Positions 16,305-25,761 of a stretch of 64,000 nt of DNA are shown here, one piece after another. The stretch's first letter is position 1; each line of letters opens with the position of its first letter. The DNA comes from Chitinophagales bacterium (lineage in GTDB: Bacteria > Bacteroidota > Bacteroidia > Chitinophagales > LD1), in assembly GCA_016786765.1 (NCBI GenBank), contig JAEUUZ010000007.1:1-64000 (forward strand), in the 5' to 3' direction. The translations under genes and the position numbers were made by a program. The notes below the pieces were generated by a model. It was given only the letters and a program-made list of their open reading frames with translations, made no database searches and was not told the DNA's origin.

Positions 16305-18518
16305 ATGGAAAAACTGTATTTAAGTATTTCTTTTATGCTGCTTTGTTGCTTTGCGTATGCACAAGATGAGGCCGTAGACAGCACTCAAAAAACAATAAAA
16401 TTAAATGAGGTAGTAATAGGCACAAACCGATTTCCGGAATCTCGCCAAAATGCTGCCCAACAAACACAAACCATAACTGCTCAAGATATCAAAGCCATGA
16501 ATGCGCAAAGCACAGCCGATGTTTTGCAACAAAGCGGAGTGATGGTGCAGAAAAGTCAGCAAGGCGGTGGTAGCCCAATGTTGCGTGGTTTTGAAGCCAG
16601 CCGAGTATTACTGGTGGTGGATGGTGTGCGCATGAATAACATTATTTATCGTGCCGGTCACTTACAAAATGTGATTACAGTCGATAACTCGGTTTTGGAA
16701 GGCATCGATGTAATATTCGGACCGGGTTCTGTAGTGTTTGGAAGCGATGCCTTAGGCGGGGTTGTGCATTTACGAACAAAACGCCCTACCTTGGCTTTTG
16801 ATAAAAAGTTTGTACCTAAGGGGAACGCTTTTTTTCGCTATGGTACGGTGAATAGCGAATTGACCGGACACATCGACTTGAATTTAGGGGGCAAGCGTTT
16901 TGCCTCATTAACTTCGGCAACTTTCAGCCAATTTGGCGATCTACGTCAAGGCATGAGCTTTGCTCCGTACGGAAACGATTCGTTGTGGAATAGATACAAT
17001 TATGTGCAACGTGTGAATGGAAAAGATTCTGTATTCACTAACGGGGATCCTTCTATTCAAAAGTTTTCAGGCTTTTACCAGTATGATCTTTTGCAGAAAT
17101 TCTTGTTTCAACAAAATGAAAATATAGCGCACTTACTGAACGTACAGTTTTCAAATTCCAGCAACATTCCGCGCTACGACCGATTAACCGATAGATCCGG
17201 AAGTAAATTCGCCAATGCCGAATGGTATTATGGGCCGCAACAACGTTTGCTGGTGGCTTATGAATTGAAATGGGCAAAAATGGCCGGCATTTTTGATGAT
17301 TTTGCGTTTGGGGTAAATTATCAGCGCATTGTAGAAAGTCGTAATTCTCGTGGATTTGGAAAGACATTCTTAACTAATCGAACAGAAAAGGTAGATGTGA
17401 TTGGTTTTCATGCCGACTTCAACAAAAAAATTAAAACCCACCGTATTAATTTTGGTGCTGATGGGCAATTCAATCTGCTGAAATCTACAGCAAAGGCTAC
17501 TGATGTAAACGTAGATACCACAAGAGCTGCATCTACACGCTATCCTGATGGAAAGAATAATATGAATTATGTGGGTTTGTTTTTGCAGCATCAATGGACG
17601 ATTACGCCAAAAATTATTTTGAGTGATGGTATTCGCTATAATTATGTAGGTTTGAAATCAAGCTTTGAAAGTCAGCAGTTTTATCAATTCCCTTTCGCTT
17701 CAACTACTCAAAATCATCATGCGGCCTGCGGAAATTTAGGGTTTACGTTTTTACCGACAAAAGGGTTGAAAATTGCAGCCCTTGTTTCAACAGGTTTTCG
17801 CGCTCCCAATGTGGATGATTTAGCTAAAATATTTGAAACCGATGCTACAGCAGGAACAGTAATTGTACCCAACGAAAAATTAAAGCCTGAATATACAGTG
17901 AATACTGAATTGACCTTAGGCTACACTTTTAATCAATATTTTAGAGTAGAAGCTACCGGTTTTTACACGCGTTTCTTTAACGCCATTGTTACCGATAAAT
18001 TTACTTACAACGGTGCCGATACCATTGTATTAGATGGAAAAACAGGAACAGTTTACGCCAATCAAAATAAACGTAAAGCCGATATTTTTGGCGTAAGCGC
18101 TCGCTTTACGGCCGATGCAACGCGTTGGTTAAGTTTGTATGCATCTGTGGATTACACCAAGGGTAGAATCCTAACTGATTCCGTGCCTTACCCATTAGAT
18201 CACGTGGCTCCTGTGTACGGTAGGGCAGGTGTGAATGTACATCTTAAGCAATTTCGGTTGGATGTATTCACTGTGTTTAGTGGTAAAAAAGATATTAAAG
18301 ATTACAACTTAGAAGGCGAGGATAACGAACAATATGCAACAGCGAAGGGTATGCCGGCATGGTGGACGTTGAATGCGCACTTTTCTGTGTTACCTTGTAA
18401 ATACTTTGGTGTGGATGTGGGTATTGATAACATACTCGACAAGAAGTATCGTGTATTTGCATCAGGTATAAGTGGTGCCGGACGAAATCTGTTTGTAACT
18501 GTTCGTGCAATGTTTTAA
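16305..18518 (+). CDS. TonB-dependent outer-membrane receptor, haem/haemoglobin type
   Basis: 737 residues from the ATG at 16305, where the signal peptide (MEKLYLSISFMLLCCFAYAQ) begins. Residues ~35-155 are the plug domain: the TonB-box-like VVIGTNRFPE, GVMVQKSQQGGGSPMLRGFEA, VLLVVDGVRMNNIIYRAGH and GPGSVVFGSDALGGVVH. This wording of the plug is characteristic of the haem/haemoglobin receptor group. The rest is a 22-strand barrel ending in an aromatic residue (VTVRAMF). Substrate is inferred from the plug only; iron chelates or other metals are alternatives. Terminator downstream at 18559. Confidence 0.85.
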   Translation: MEKLYLSISFMLLCCFAYAQDEAVDSTQKTIKLNEVVIGTNRFPESRQNAAQQTQTITAQDIKAMNAQSTADVLQQSGVMVQKSQQGGGSPMLRGFEASRVLLVVDGVRMNNIIYRAGHLQNVITVDNSVLEGIDVIFGPGSVVFGSDALGGVVHLRTKRPTLAFDKKFVPKGNAFFRYGTVNSELTGHIDLNLGGKRFASLTSATFSQFGDLRQGMSFAPYGNDSLWNRYNYVQRVNGKDSVFTNGDPSIQKFSGFYQYDLLQKFLFQQNENIAHLLNVQFSNSSNIPRYDRLTDRSGSKFANAEWYYGPQQRLLVAYELKWAKMAGIFDDFAFGVNYQRIVESRNSRGFGKTFLTNRTEKVDVIGFHADFNKKIKTHRINFGADGQFNLLKSTAKATDVNVDTTRAASTRYPDGKNNMNYVGLFLQHQWTITPKIILSDGIRYNYVGLKSSFESQQFYQFPFASTTQNHHAACGNLGFTFLPTKGLKIAALVSTGFRAPNVDDLAKIFETDATAGTVIVPNEKLKPEYTVNTELTLGYTFNQYFRVEATGFYTRFFNAIVTDKFTYNGADTIVLDGKTGTVYANQNKRKADIFGVSARFTADATRWLSLYASVDYTKGRILTDSVPYPLDHVAPVYGRAGVNVHLKQFRLDVFTVFSGKKDIKDYNLEGEDNEQYATAKGMPAWWTLNAHFSVLPCKYFGVDVGIDNILDKKYRVFASGISGAGRNLFVTVRAMF

Positions 18519-18558
18519 AAGTAATCAACAAGTAACAGTTTTATAATCAAAGTATAAT

Positions 18559-18605
18559 GACCAAAGCGAAAACCATTGTGTTTTTGTCTTTGGTCTTTTT
18601 TTTTA
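18559..18605 (+). terminator. Intrinsic terminator after the TonB receptor
   Basis: GACCAAAG (18559-18566) pairs with CTTTGGTC (18588-18595) and is followed by nine or more T residues. It separates the receptor gene from the B12 operon. Confidence 0.75.
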
Positions 18606-18690
18606 GAAGGCTGAAATCTCACTTTTCAACATAGACACTTTTTTGTGGTATAAATTAAATTTCATTTTCCCGAAAATTTCTTTCCTTTGT

Positions 18691-18870
18691 ACTGCATATG
18701 GTACCCATTTGTTTTTTTCGAAAGGCAAATAGGTTTAATAGGGAATCAGGTGTAATACCTGAGCAGTACCCGCTGCCGTAAGCTTCTAAAGATTCTTTTG
18801 ATACACGCCACTGTTCTGTTGAATGGGAAGGCCAAAAGACGAAGCGAGCCGGAAGACCTGCCAAGTGCAA
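18691..18870 (+). promoter_or_regulatory. Cobalamin (B12) riboswitch
   Basis: The conserved elements of the AdoCbl riboswitch appear in order: AGGGAATCAGGTGTAATACC, GAGCAGTACCCGCTGCCGTAAGC, GCCACTG, GAATGGGAAGGCC and the 3' AGCGAGCCGGAAGACCTGCC. This is the B12-box arrangement. It lies 150 bases upstream of the first gene of a B12 uptake operon, and is expected to lower expression of that operon when cobalamin is plentiful. Confidence 0.95.
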
Positions 18871-19020
18871 CATATTTTCAAAGCTTTCGGGAAGAAAAGC
18901 GAAGAAGAACATTTTGATCAGTGTTTTTTTCTCCGTGTTTATTTTTACCGTAAGCCATTTTTCAACCCGTTGGTTGTTTGTATAAAAGCAAACGCAAACA
19001 GTCGACACAAATGCTTACAA

Positions 19021-20577
19021 ATGAAAAAAGGTTTACAAACCATTGCGTCTGTTCTGCTAGCCGGAATGTTGCACGCCCAAACTGTTAACGAAAAACTAAT
19101 TGTGGTGAATGGCGGGAAATTCGAATCATCAGCACCTTTCCAAGATTCGGTATCTGTTGCCAGTTACAACGTGTTTACCAAAAACTATAAGGTGTTTGAT
19201 GTGATTCCAAGTCAGTCGGTACAGGCCCTATTAGTGAACGGACAAACAGCCTACGTGGCTGCCGAAAAGCAATTGGTGAAATACGATCTGAAATCGGAAA
19301 CGAAACTAACATCCGGAACTTATAACGGTGCAACACCTCATGCATTGGCCCTTTCAGGCAATACATTGTTTGTTGGAAATTGGTACGGACAAGCCGATTC
19401 ATTTCTTTATGCTTACGATGCAACTACATTCGCTTTACAATATGTTGTACCGCAAATCACTAAAGATGTGAAGAGTATTCTTACCGTTGGTGATACGGCT
19501 TATTTAGCACAAAATGTTTTGGGTACCATCGATAATTGTGGCGGCTTTGGTTGTTTCGATGATTCTATCGGACAAATTGCGCTAGTGCGCATTTCAACAG
19601 GTGCATATATTTCAACCATTACACTTGGCGAAAATGCAGCAGGTGTCAGCGATTTATACTTAAAAGGGAATACTATTATCTCCATTAATACACAAGCCAA
19701 TTCAATTTCAACGTTTGATATTGCTGCACAAACATTCACTACTGTGCCCGTTGCCGGAACATTGGGTAGAGGAGTAGCATTGGTAAACGACACCTTGTTC
19801 CTCGAGATTAATGGCCTACAAAGCATTTATAATTTGACAACAAACAGTGTAGAGGGAACAAACTTAGCGGGTGTAACTTATGCGGCAAAAACGGTGTATG
19901 ATCCAATCCGTAAAGCCTATTTCCAAAGTACTACCGATTATAGTACTAAAGGCATGGTTTATCGTTCAAGTGCAGTAATCATCACCGATTCAGTTAAAGT
20001 GGGCATCGCTCCTGAACAAATGGGATTGTATTATACAACCAATGACGCTCCATTGGCAGTCGATAATTCTTTGATGGTGAAGTACAATAATGATACATTG
20101 TTAAATGTGTTAGCGAATGATACTGATTACACCTTAATGCCTTTGAAAGTAAACATCATCGGAACACCTAAAATTTTCGGGGCAACAGCAACAGTCGATT
20201 CTGCAACACAATCGGTTTGGTATGTACCTGCCATTGGCATTGTTTCTAAAGATACTATAACATACGCAGTATGCGACCAAGCAGGACTTTGCGATACAGC
20301 ATTTGTTTTTGTTGAAGTGCAGTCGCCAACAGGTATTGGAGCTGCTGAAACCTTTGTTCCTGCTGTTTATCCGAATCCTTTCTCAACACTTTTGTTTGTA
20401 GATGGTATTCAGACTGAAGCAACAATTAACCTGACGGATATGAGCGGAAGAATACTAATGGAGCGCAATATCCAAGGTAATTGTCAGTTAGATGTAGCCC
20501 TATTGCCTGCCGGTATTTACATGCTTCGCATCCAGCAAAGTACTGATTTGGCTGTGTTACGTGTGGTTAAACAATAA
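19021..20577 (+). CDS. T9SS-exported beta-propeller protein of the B12 operon (BtuG-like)
   Basis: 518 residues from the ATG at 19021, the first start after the riboswitch leader with a signal peptide (KKGLQTIASVLLAGMLHAQ). Residues ~25-345 contain YVTN/DUF5074-like propeller blades (VQALLVNGQTAYVAAEKQLVKYDL, ALSGNTLFVGNWYG). Then comes a cadherin/Ig-like domain (NVLANDTDYTLMPLKVN ... DTITYAVCDQAGLCDTAFV) and a C-terminal T9SS sorting domain (VYPNPFSTLLFVDG ... LLPAGIYMLRI). Surface propellers of the BtuG type bind cobalamin with very high affinity in Bacteroides. Position directly behind a B12 riboswitch supports that role; binding itself is inferred. Confidence 0.82.
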   Translation: MKKGLQTIASVLLAGMLHAQTVNEKLIVVNGGKFESSAPFQDSVSVASYNVFTKNYKVFDVIPSQSVQALLVNGQTAYVAAEKQLVKYDLKSETKLTSGTYNGATPHALALSGNTLFVGNWYGQADSFLYAYDATTFALQYVVPQITKDVKSILTVGDTAYLAQNVLGTIDNCGGFGCFDDSIGQIALVRISTGAYISTITLGENAAGVSDLYLKGNTIISINTQANSISTFDIAAQTFTTVPVAGTLGRGVALVNDTLFLEINGLQSIYNLTTNSVEGTNLAGVTYAAKTVYDPIRKAYFQSTTDYSTKGMVYRSSAVIITDSVKVGIAPEQMGLYYTTNDAPLAVDNSLMVKYNNDTLLNVLANDTDYTLMPLKVNIIGTPKIFGATATVDSATQSVWYVPAIGIVSKDTITYAVCDQAGLCDTAFVFVEVQSPTGIGAAETFVPAVYPNPFSTLLFVDGIQTEATINLTDMSGRILMERNIQGNCQLDVALLPAGIYMLRIQQSTDLAVLRVVKQ

Positions 20578-20588
20578 ATGCAATAACG

Positions 20589-20765
20589 ATGGAAACGCAG
20601 TCTTCTGTTAGTCGTCATCCGAATCTAAAGTTATGTCCTGCACCCGAAACTCAGGACTATTACATGGAAAACGGATTACTAGTATTCAAAGCATCATATC
20701 ACGAAAAGCGTGGTTTTTGCTGTAAGAATAATTGTCGTCATTGTCCGTATCGTTCAAAAAAGTAA
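20589..20765 (+). CDS. DUF5522 mini-protein
   Basis: 58 residues from the ATG at 20589: DYYMENGLLVFKASYHEKRG then the Cys-rich end GFCCKNNCRHCPYRSKK, which matches DUF5522 (YxxxGxxVFTxxYHxxRGxCCxxxCRHCPY). The cysteines and His probably bind a metal. It sits between the propeller gene and the BtuB-like receptor, one base before the latter, so it is part of the B12 operon. Function unknown. It overlaps the N-terminal extension of a longer reading of the receptor, which is therefore rejected. Confidence 0.85.
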   Translation: METQSSVSRHPNLKLCPAPETQDYYMENGLLVFKASYHEKRGFCCKNNCRHCPYRSKK

Positions 20766-20766
20766 C

Positions 20767-22626
20767 ATGCGTTATTTATTCATTCTTTTCCTTTGTCTTT
20801 TCATGGAAGCCACGCAAGCAGGCTCCTTGAAAGATACTGTGCAATTGAAAGAAGTGGTTACATTTCCAGGTGCGCGTAATGCCAAGCAATATCAAGTGGA
20901 AAATAATCAGTCGAATACCTTAGATAAGCTTTTGCTGAATACGAGTAGTATGTTTATAAAGAACTATGGTGCTAAAGCCCTCTCCTCTATCACCTATCGC
21001 GGAACGAGTGCAGCACAAAACGATTTTTATTGGAATGGAGTGAAGTTAAATTCAGCGCTCACTGGGCAAGTAGATTGTTCGTTAATTCCCATCGACCCAA
21101 GTCAACAGTTTTCGATTTCTTCTGCTTCAAATGCAATAGGTGCCAAAGTTTCAATGGACGATAAAAGTTCTTTCTATTTGCAAGCACCAATCCAATACGA
21201 GTTTCAAGCACGGTATTTATCGTTGAATGCATTTGATATTTCCAATACTTTTTTTCTCCGTCATAAAGGTTTTTTCTCAAGCGGAAATCTTTATTATCAT
21301 CAAGGGAAGTACGATTTTTTAGTGCCCGATGTGCAACAAGGAAAAGGTTATCGCAAACAACAAAATTCGAAAACCGCACAACTGAGTGCACGCGCGAGTG
21401 TTGGTTATTCTTCTAAAGCACACGAAGTATTATGTGCTGTATGGTGGGTGAATACTAATCGTCAACTGCCACCTGTTTTCACAAAGTTGTTGTCGCAGGA
21501 ATCACAATATGATCAATCGTTGCGTGTAATGACGCGCTATATGTTCACAAAAAGAGATAATCTTTTGGGCATTAGTGCTTCGTATTTCAAAGAAGAAATG
21601 CGCTATCGCAATCCCGAGCTAGCCTTAATTAGTGATAACAATTCTCTTGTTAGTAGAAACGAATTGTATTACAGACGATTATTTAAACAGCATATGTTTT
21701 CTGCCGAGTTAGGCTTTAAGTATGACTTGGAAATAGGGAAGTCGACCAATTTATTGAAAAATCGGATCCGTAATTTTTATGAATTGAGGCAACTGTTTAT
21801 TTATACCAGCAAGAATCGAAAAGTATCGGTAAATGCCACATTGTATCAAACATTTTTTCAAAAAAAGGTGTTTGTTTCAGGAATAGCAAAATCTAAAATT
21901 GTCTTTATTCAACCTAGCGCAAGCATGTTTGCGATGCAGTTGTCTTTCGCTCGCACCCTTCGATTCCCATCACTTAACGATTTGTTTTGGTCAGGGGCAG
22001 GCAATCCGAATTTGAATCCTGAAAAGGGATGGAAAGGAGATGTGCATCTCGAAAAACAAATAACACAATATGCAAATCTGAAAGTTGGAGCATACGGTCA
22101 ATACGTACAAGATTGGATTCTTTGGCATCCGGTAACAGCGGCTTATTGGCAACCTGAAAATTTGAAAAAAGTGTATGGTTATGGCGTTGAGCTCGAAGCC
22201 GTTATCGGCAAACGAAAAACCAATGATCACAACTGGTTTGTTTATGCGATCGGTATTTATTCGTGGAATAAAATGATAAACCTCGAGCCGAGTTCAGTTA
22301 ATGATCTATCAAAAGGCAAGCAATTGATTTATGTACCGCAACATCGATTGACGTCTTCGTTAGTAGCCGGCTTTAAAGGGTTTCAAACAACCTTCGATGT
22401 TTCGTATACCGGAAAGGTATATACTTCAACCGATAATACAGAAGCATTACCTGCTTTTATGTTAATGGATATTCACTTATCTAAGGCTTTTTTCATTCAA
22501 CGACAAGCGATTACCTTAGGTTTTGCAGTTTGTAATTTAGCAAATACCTTTTATCAAACGATGCCCTATCGTGCCATGCCGGGTCGCTATTTCGAATGTT
22601 CTGTAAAACTAAACTTGAAAGGATGA
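20767..22626 (+). CDS. btuB: BtuB-like TonB-dependent cobalamin receptor
   Basis: 619 residues from the ATG at 20767, chosen because a signal peptide (MRYLFILFLCLFMEATQA) starts there. A TonB-box-like LKEVVTFPG precedes a compact plug (LLNTSSMFIKNYGAKALSSITYRGTSAAQNDFYWNGVKLNS) followed by a barrel ending in an aromatic-rich strand (YFECSVKLNLKG). No carboxypeptidase-like domain. Assignment to cobalamin rests on the riboswitch and on the BtuG/F/C/D-like genes that follow without gaps; the sequence alone shows only a TonB receptor. Overlaps the next gene by ATGA. Confidence 0.85.
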   Translation: MRYLFILFLCLFMEATQAGSLKDTVQLKEVVTFPGARNAKQYQVENNQSNTLDKLLLNTSSMFIKNYGAKALSSITYRGTSAAQNDFYWNGVKLNSALTGQVDCSLIPIDPSQQFSISSASNAIGAKVSMDDKSSFYLQAPIQYEFQARYLSLNAFDISNTFFLRHKGFFSSGNLYYHQGKYDFLVPDVQQGKGYRKQQNSKTAQLSARASVGYSSKAHEVLCAVWWVNTNRQLPPVFTKLLSQESQYDQSLRVMTRYMFTKRDNLLGISASYFKEEMRYRNPELALISDNNSLVSRNELYYRRLFKQHMFSAELGFKYDLEIGKSTNLLKNRIRNFYELRQLFIYTSKNRKVSVNATLYQTFFQKKVFVSGIAKSKIVFIQPSASMFAMQLSFARTLRFPSLNDLFWSGAGNPNLNPEKGWKGDVHLEKQITQYANLKVGAYGQYVQDWILWHPVTAAYWQPENLKKVYGYGVELEAVIGKRKTNDHNWFVYAIGIYSWNKMINLEPSSVNDLSKGKQLIYVPQHRLTSSLVAGFKGFQTTFDVSYTGKVYTSTDNTEALPAFMLMDIHLSKAFFIQRQAITLGFAVCNLANTFYQTMPYRAMPGRYFECSVKLNLKG

Positions 22627-23654
22627 ACCGGTTATTCATAATATTTACGATTATAATGCTCATTTCATCTTGTAAGAAGGACGCTTCAACAAGTATACCC
22701 AAGGCTGAGCGCGGAGTTCTAACGGTGAATGAGGGCAACTTCAATTGGGGCAATGCGGGACTTTCGCTTTTTAATGCTGAGAATAGTACAGTAAGCAAGG
22801 ATGTTTTCAAAGAGGTGAACGGATTTGGCTTAGGCGATGTGGCTCAGAGTGCTACGCTTATCGATAGTTTACTTTATGTTGTAGTGAATAACTCGGCAAA
22901 GGTAGTAGTGGTATCGGCATCAACATTCAAACAGCAATCTGTGATTTCGATTGCAGGAAGTTCTCCGCGTTATCTTTTACATGTAAATGATTCCATAGCT
23001 TATGTTACAGAGTTATATGCCAACAAAATTTGGATTGTGAACGCTAAAACTGGTAGTACCATCGGGAACATTCCGGTTGCCGGAGAAACCAATCAAATGG
23101 AGCACGTTAACGATCAGGTTTTTGTTGCGGAGCGCACTAAATTTAACGGAGCCACCGTTGCTCAAATTCGAGTAATCAATGCACTTTCGCATCAAACAGT
23201 AAAAGTAATTTCGTTGCCCACTCCGCCCAACAGTATTTGTAAAGATATTGCAGGAAACATTTGGGCATTGACTGATACAGGAGGAGGGAAGCCTGCAAGT
23301 CTTATATCCATTGATAAAAGTACTTTGGCTATAACAAAACAATTCGATTTTGCTTCGGGAAAAACACCGAATCGTTTGCGCTATAATACTGCCACCCATT
23401 CGCTTTGTTATCTTTTGGGTTCAGGCGTTTATTCTTCTGCCACAACTTTAACCGCTTTACCATCTACTCCTTTGTTTACTGCATCTACATCTATTCCATA
23501 TGCATTCGATATTGATGCTAGTGGAAAATACTATGTTGCTGATGCGATAGACTATACGCAATCGTCAAAATGTTTTGTTTACAATGCGGATGGTTCGCAA
23601 CATGCTTCTTTCAATGCAGGCATTAACACTAACCAATTTGTGTTCTTACCATGA
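22623..23654 (+). CDS. BtuG-like surface lipoprotein (DUF5074 beta-propeller)
   Basis: 343 residues from the ATG at 22623, which overlaps the receptor stop (ATGA). The N-terminus is a lipoprotein signal with lipobox IMLISSC, Cys at ~17. The body is a seven-bladed-type propeller with DUF5074-like repeats (GVLTVNEGNFNWGNAGLSLFNAEN, ATLIDSLLYVVVNNSAKVVVV, YVTELYANKIWIVNAKTG). In Bacteroides, BtuG forms a lid on BtuB and captures cobalamin. Equivalent order here makes the same job likely. It ends in an ATGA overlap with the binding-protein gene. Confidence 0.85.
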   Translation: MNRLFIIFTIIMLISSCKKDASTSIPKAERGVLTVNEGNFNWGNAGLSLFNAENSTVSKDVFKEVNGFGLGDVAQSATLIDSLLYVVVNNSAKVVVVSASTFKQQSVISIAGSSPRYLLHVNDSIAYVTELYANKIWIVNAKTGSTIGNIPVAGETNQMEHVNDQVFVAERTKFNGATVAQIRVINALSHQTVKVISLPTPPNSICKDIAGNIWALTDTGGGKPASLISIDKSTLAITKQFDFASGKTPNRLRYNTATHSLCYLLGSGVYSSATTLTALPSTPLFTASTSIPYAFDIDASGKYYVADAIDYTQSSKCFVYNADGSQHASFNAGINTNQFVFLP

Positions 23655-24790
23655 GATGGGGTTTAATCATATTGTTCTTTTTATCGATATCGGGTTGTTT
23701 TCAACGCGCAAATCATCAAGATGAAAAGAGTTGTAAAGCGCAAAAGGTAATATACCCAAAGTATTCAAAACGCTTTGTGATGGAGTATTACAATGGGTTT
23801 AGAACCCTATCAGTGCTTCGTCCGGAAGATTCATCTTTTATTACAGGATATGTTGTTTACCCCAAAGGAAAACCTGTTCCTAAAGGTTTTGAACGGTTTG
23901 TTGCAGTAGATGATCAATTGGCAAAAATGGTTTGTCTGTCTACTACACACGTTGCAGCCATTCGATTACTTCAACAAGAAAGTAAAATAGCAGCAGTAGC
24001 GAATGCTTCCTTAATTTTTGATACAGCGGTTCAAACTTTAATTCAGAACCAAAAGATTTCTTCAGTAGGTAAAGATTTCAATCCCGAAATCGAAAAAATT
24101 ATTTTACTGCATCCCGATATTGTTTTTACAGATGCTGAAAATGGTTCAGGTATTGGTGTGTTGGGTAAAATTCAGGAAGCAAAAATTCCTTTGGTGATTT
24201 CAAATGATTACAAAGAGCAGTCGCCATTGGCTCGTGCCGAATGGATTAAGTTTTTTGCCTTTTTCTTGAATGCAGAAGAAAAAGCAGATTCCTTATTTTC
24301 CATTGTTGAGCAGGAATATACTACCATTGCGCAATTACCCATTGCAAAACGTCCTACGGTATTCTGCAATTATCCCTATCAGGGCATTTGGTATACACCG
24401 GCCAGTAAGAGTTATTTCACGCAGTTAATGACCGATGCGGGTGGGCAATATGTATTTGCAGATAGAGCGGCAACCAACGGTTTGAACTTATCCTTAAATT
24501 TTGAACAGCTTTTTGGCGTTGCTCAACATGCCGATGTTTGGCTACTGACCTCTGCCGATAAAACATTAAGTGGATTGCAGCGCATCGATGAAAAGTTTTC
24601 GTGGTTTGATGCGTTTAAAAAAGAGCAAGTATTTTCTGCTGCCAAGCGCAGTAATAGTAATGGTGGCATAGATTATTGGGAATCAGCTTGTTTTTTGCCG
24701 CATTTGGCTTTACGTGATTTACATCAAATCTTTGTTCACCAACATGTAAGTGAAGATTCATTGTTTTACTTTAATCGTTTAAAGCCATGA
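23651..24790 (+). CDS. btuF: Cobalamin ABC transporter substrate-binding protein (BtuF-like)
   Basis: 379 residues with a lipoprotein-type start (ILFFLSISGCFQ). It has a class III periplasmic binding protein fold: FVAVDDQLAKMVCLSTTHVAAIRLL, IAAVANASLIFD, SVGKDFNPEIEKIILLHPDIVFTD, and IPLVISNDYKEQSPLARAEWIKFFAFFLN. It would carry cobalamin from the outer-membrane receptor to the inner-membrane permease. Siderophore or haem binding proteins share this fold; the B12 assignment comes from operon context. ATGA overlaps on both sides. Confidence 0.85.
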   Translation: MRWGLIILFFLSISGCFQRANHQDEKSCKAQKVIYPKYSKRFVMEYYNGFRTLSVLRPEDSSFITGYVVYPKGKPVPKGFERFVAVDDQLAKMVCLSTTHVAAIRLLQQESKIAAVANASLIFDTAVQTLIQNQKISSVGKDFNPEIEKIILLHPDIVFTDAENGSGIGVLGKIQEAKIPLVISNDYKEQSPLARAEWIKFFAFFLNAEEKADSLFSIVEQEYTTIAQLPIAKRPTVFCNYPYQGIWYTPASKSYFTQLMTDAGGQYVFADRAATNGLNLSLNFEQLFGVAQHADVWLLTSADKTLSGLQRIDEKFSWFDAFKKEQVFSAAKRSNSNGGIDYWESACFLPHLALRDLHQIFVHQHVSEDSLFYFNRLKP

Positions 24791-25761
24791 GTTTTACGTT
24801 TAAAGCCCTATCCCTTTTAGGTGTTCTTTTTCTCGTTTTTATCGGGCAATCCCTTTATGGCTTGTCTTTTTCTGCAGTAACCGATACCCATTCAACCGCA
24901 TTTTTATTGTTTACGCAGTATCGTCTTCCTTCTGCCATTGCCGCTACTTTAGGCGGAGGACTGCTTTCAGTTGCCGGCTTACAAATGCAAACCTTTTTCC
25001 GTAATCCATTGGCAGGGCCTTATGTAACGGGTGTAAGTTCCGGAGCTTCGTTGGGTATTGCGCTCCTTATTGTATTGCTTACTGTTTTTGATTTCCAATT
25101 GTCTTCTTCATGGTTATCCTTTTTGTTTGCCAGTGGAGGAGCATTATTAGCCTGTGCCTTTATTCTCTTTTTAGCGAAACGCTTACATTCCAAAGAGAGT
25201 TTATTATTGGTGGGTTTGATGGTGGCGGGAGCTGTGAGCGCTATTGTTGAATTGATTCAACTGTTTATGAGTAACCAAGGCTTGCGTTCGCTTTACTTAT
25301 GGAATCAAGGCTCATTTTTCACTATGACTTTCTCACAAACAATCGTTTTGGTAGTTGTTTTCTTGTTTGTAGCTTTTTTGTCGGTGTTTCTTTCAAGTTC
25401 CTTAGACTTGCTTATGTTGGGCGATGATATTGCCAAGCTTTCCGGTTTAAAAGTAAGTAGAACGCGTAATTTGGCCATGCTTTCTGCAGCCGTTTCATCG
25501 GGAGTGGTTACTGCTTTCTGTGGTCCCATTGGGTTTGTTGGAATGGCCGTTCCGCACATCGCCCGTATGCTGTTTAAATCCAATTTCCATTTACCGCTTA
25601 CGGTTTTCTCCTTTTTGATTGGCGGCATTATTTGCGGTGTTTTCAATTTAATGATTGTGTCGAATGTTTTCGGAATGATGATTCCGGTGAACATTTTAAC
25701 GGCACTGTTTGGCAGTCCGTTTGTGATTTGGCTTATCTATAAACAACGTGGTGCAATATGA
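24787..25761 (+). CDS. btuC: Cobalamin ABC transporter permease (BtuC-like)
   Basis: 324 residues with about nine to ten transmembrane helices, FecCD/BtuC family. Signature segments: YRLPSAIAATLGGGLLSVAGLQMQTFFRNPLAGPYVTGVSSGASLG near the N-terminus and GPIGFVGMAVPHIARML in the coupling region that contacts the ATPase. It overlaps the genes on both sides by ATGA, so the three transporter parts are probably made in fixed ratio. Confidence 0.93.
   Translation: MSFTFKALSLLGVLFLVFIGQSLYGLSFSAVTDTHSTAFLLFTQYRLPSAIAATLGGGLLSVAGLQMQTFFRNPLAGPYVTGVSSGASLGIALLIVLLTVFDFQLSSSWLSFLFASGGALLACAFILFLAKRLHSKESLLLVGLMVAGAVSAIVELIQLFMSNQGLRSLYLWNQGSFFTMTFSQTIVLVVVFLFVAFLSVFLSSSLDLLMLGDDIAKLSGLKVSRTRNLAMLSAAVSSGVVTAFCGPIGFVGMAVPHIARMLFKSNFHLPLTVFSFLIGGIICGVFNLMIVSNVFGMMIPVNILTALFGSPFVIWLIYKQRGAI

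Noticed and set aside
18823-19020. N-terminal extension of the propeller gene back to 18823
   Set aside because: It would translate the riboswitch; the signal peptide begins at 19021.
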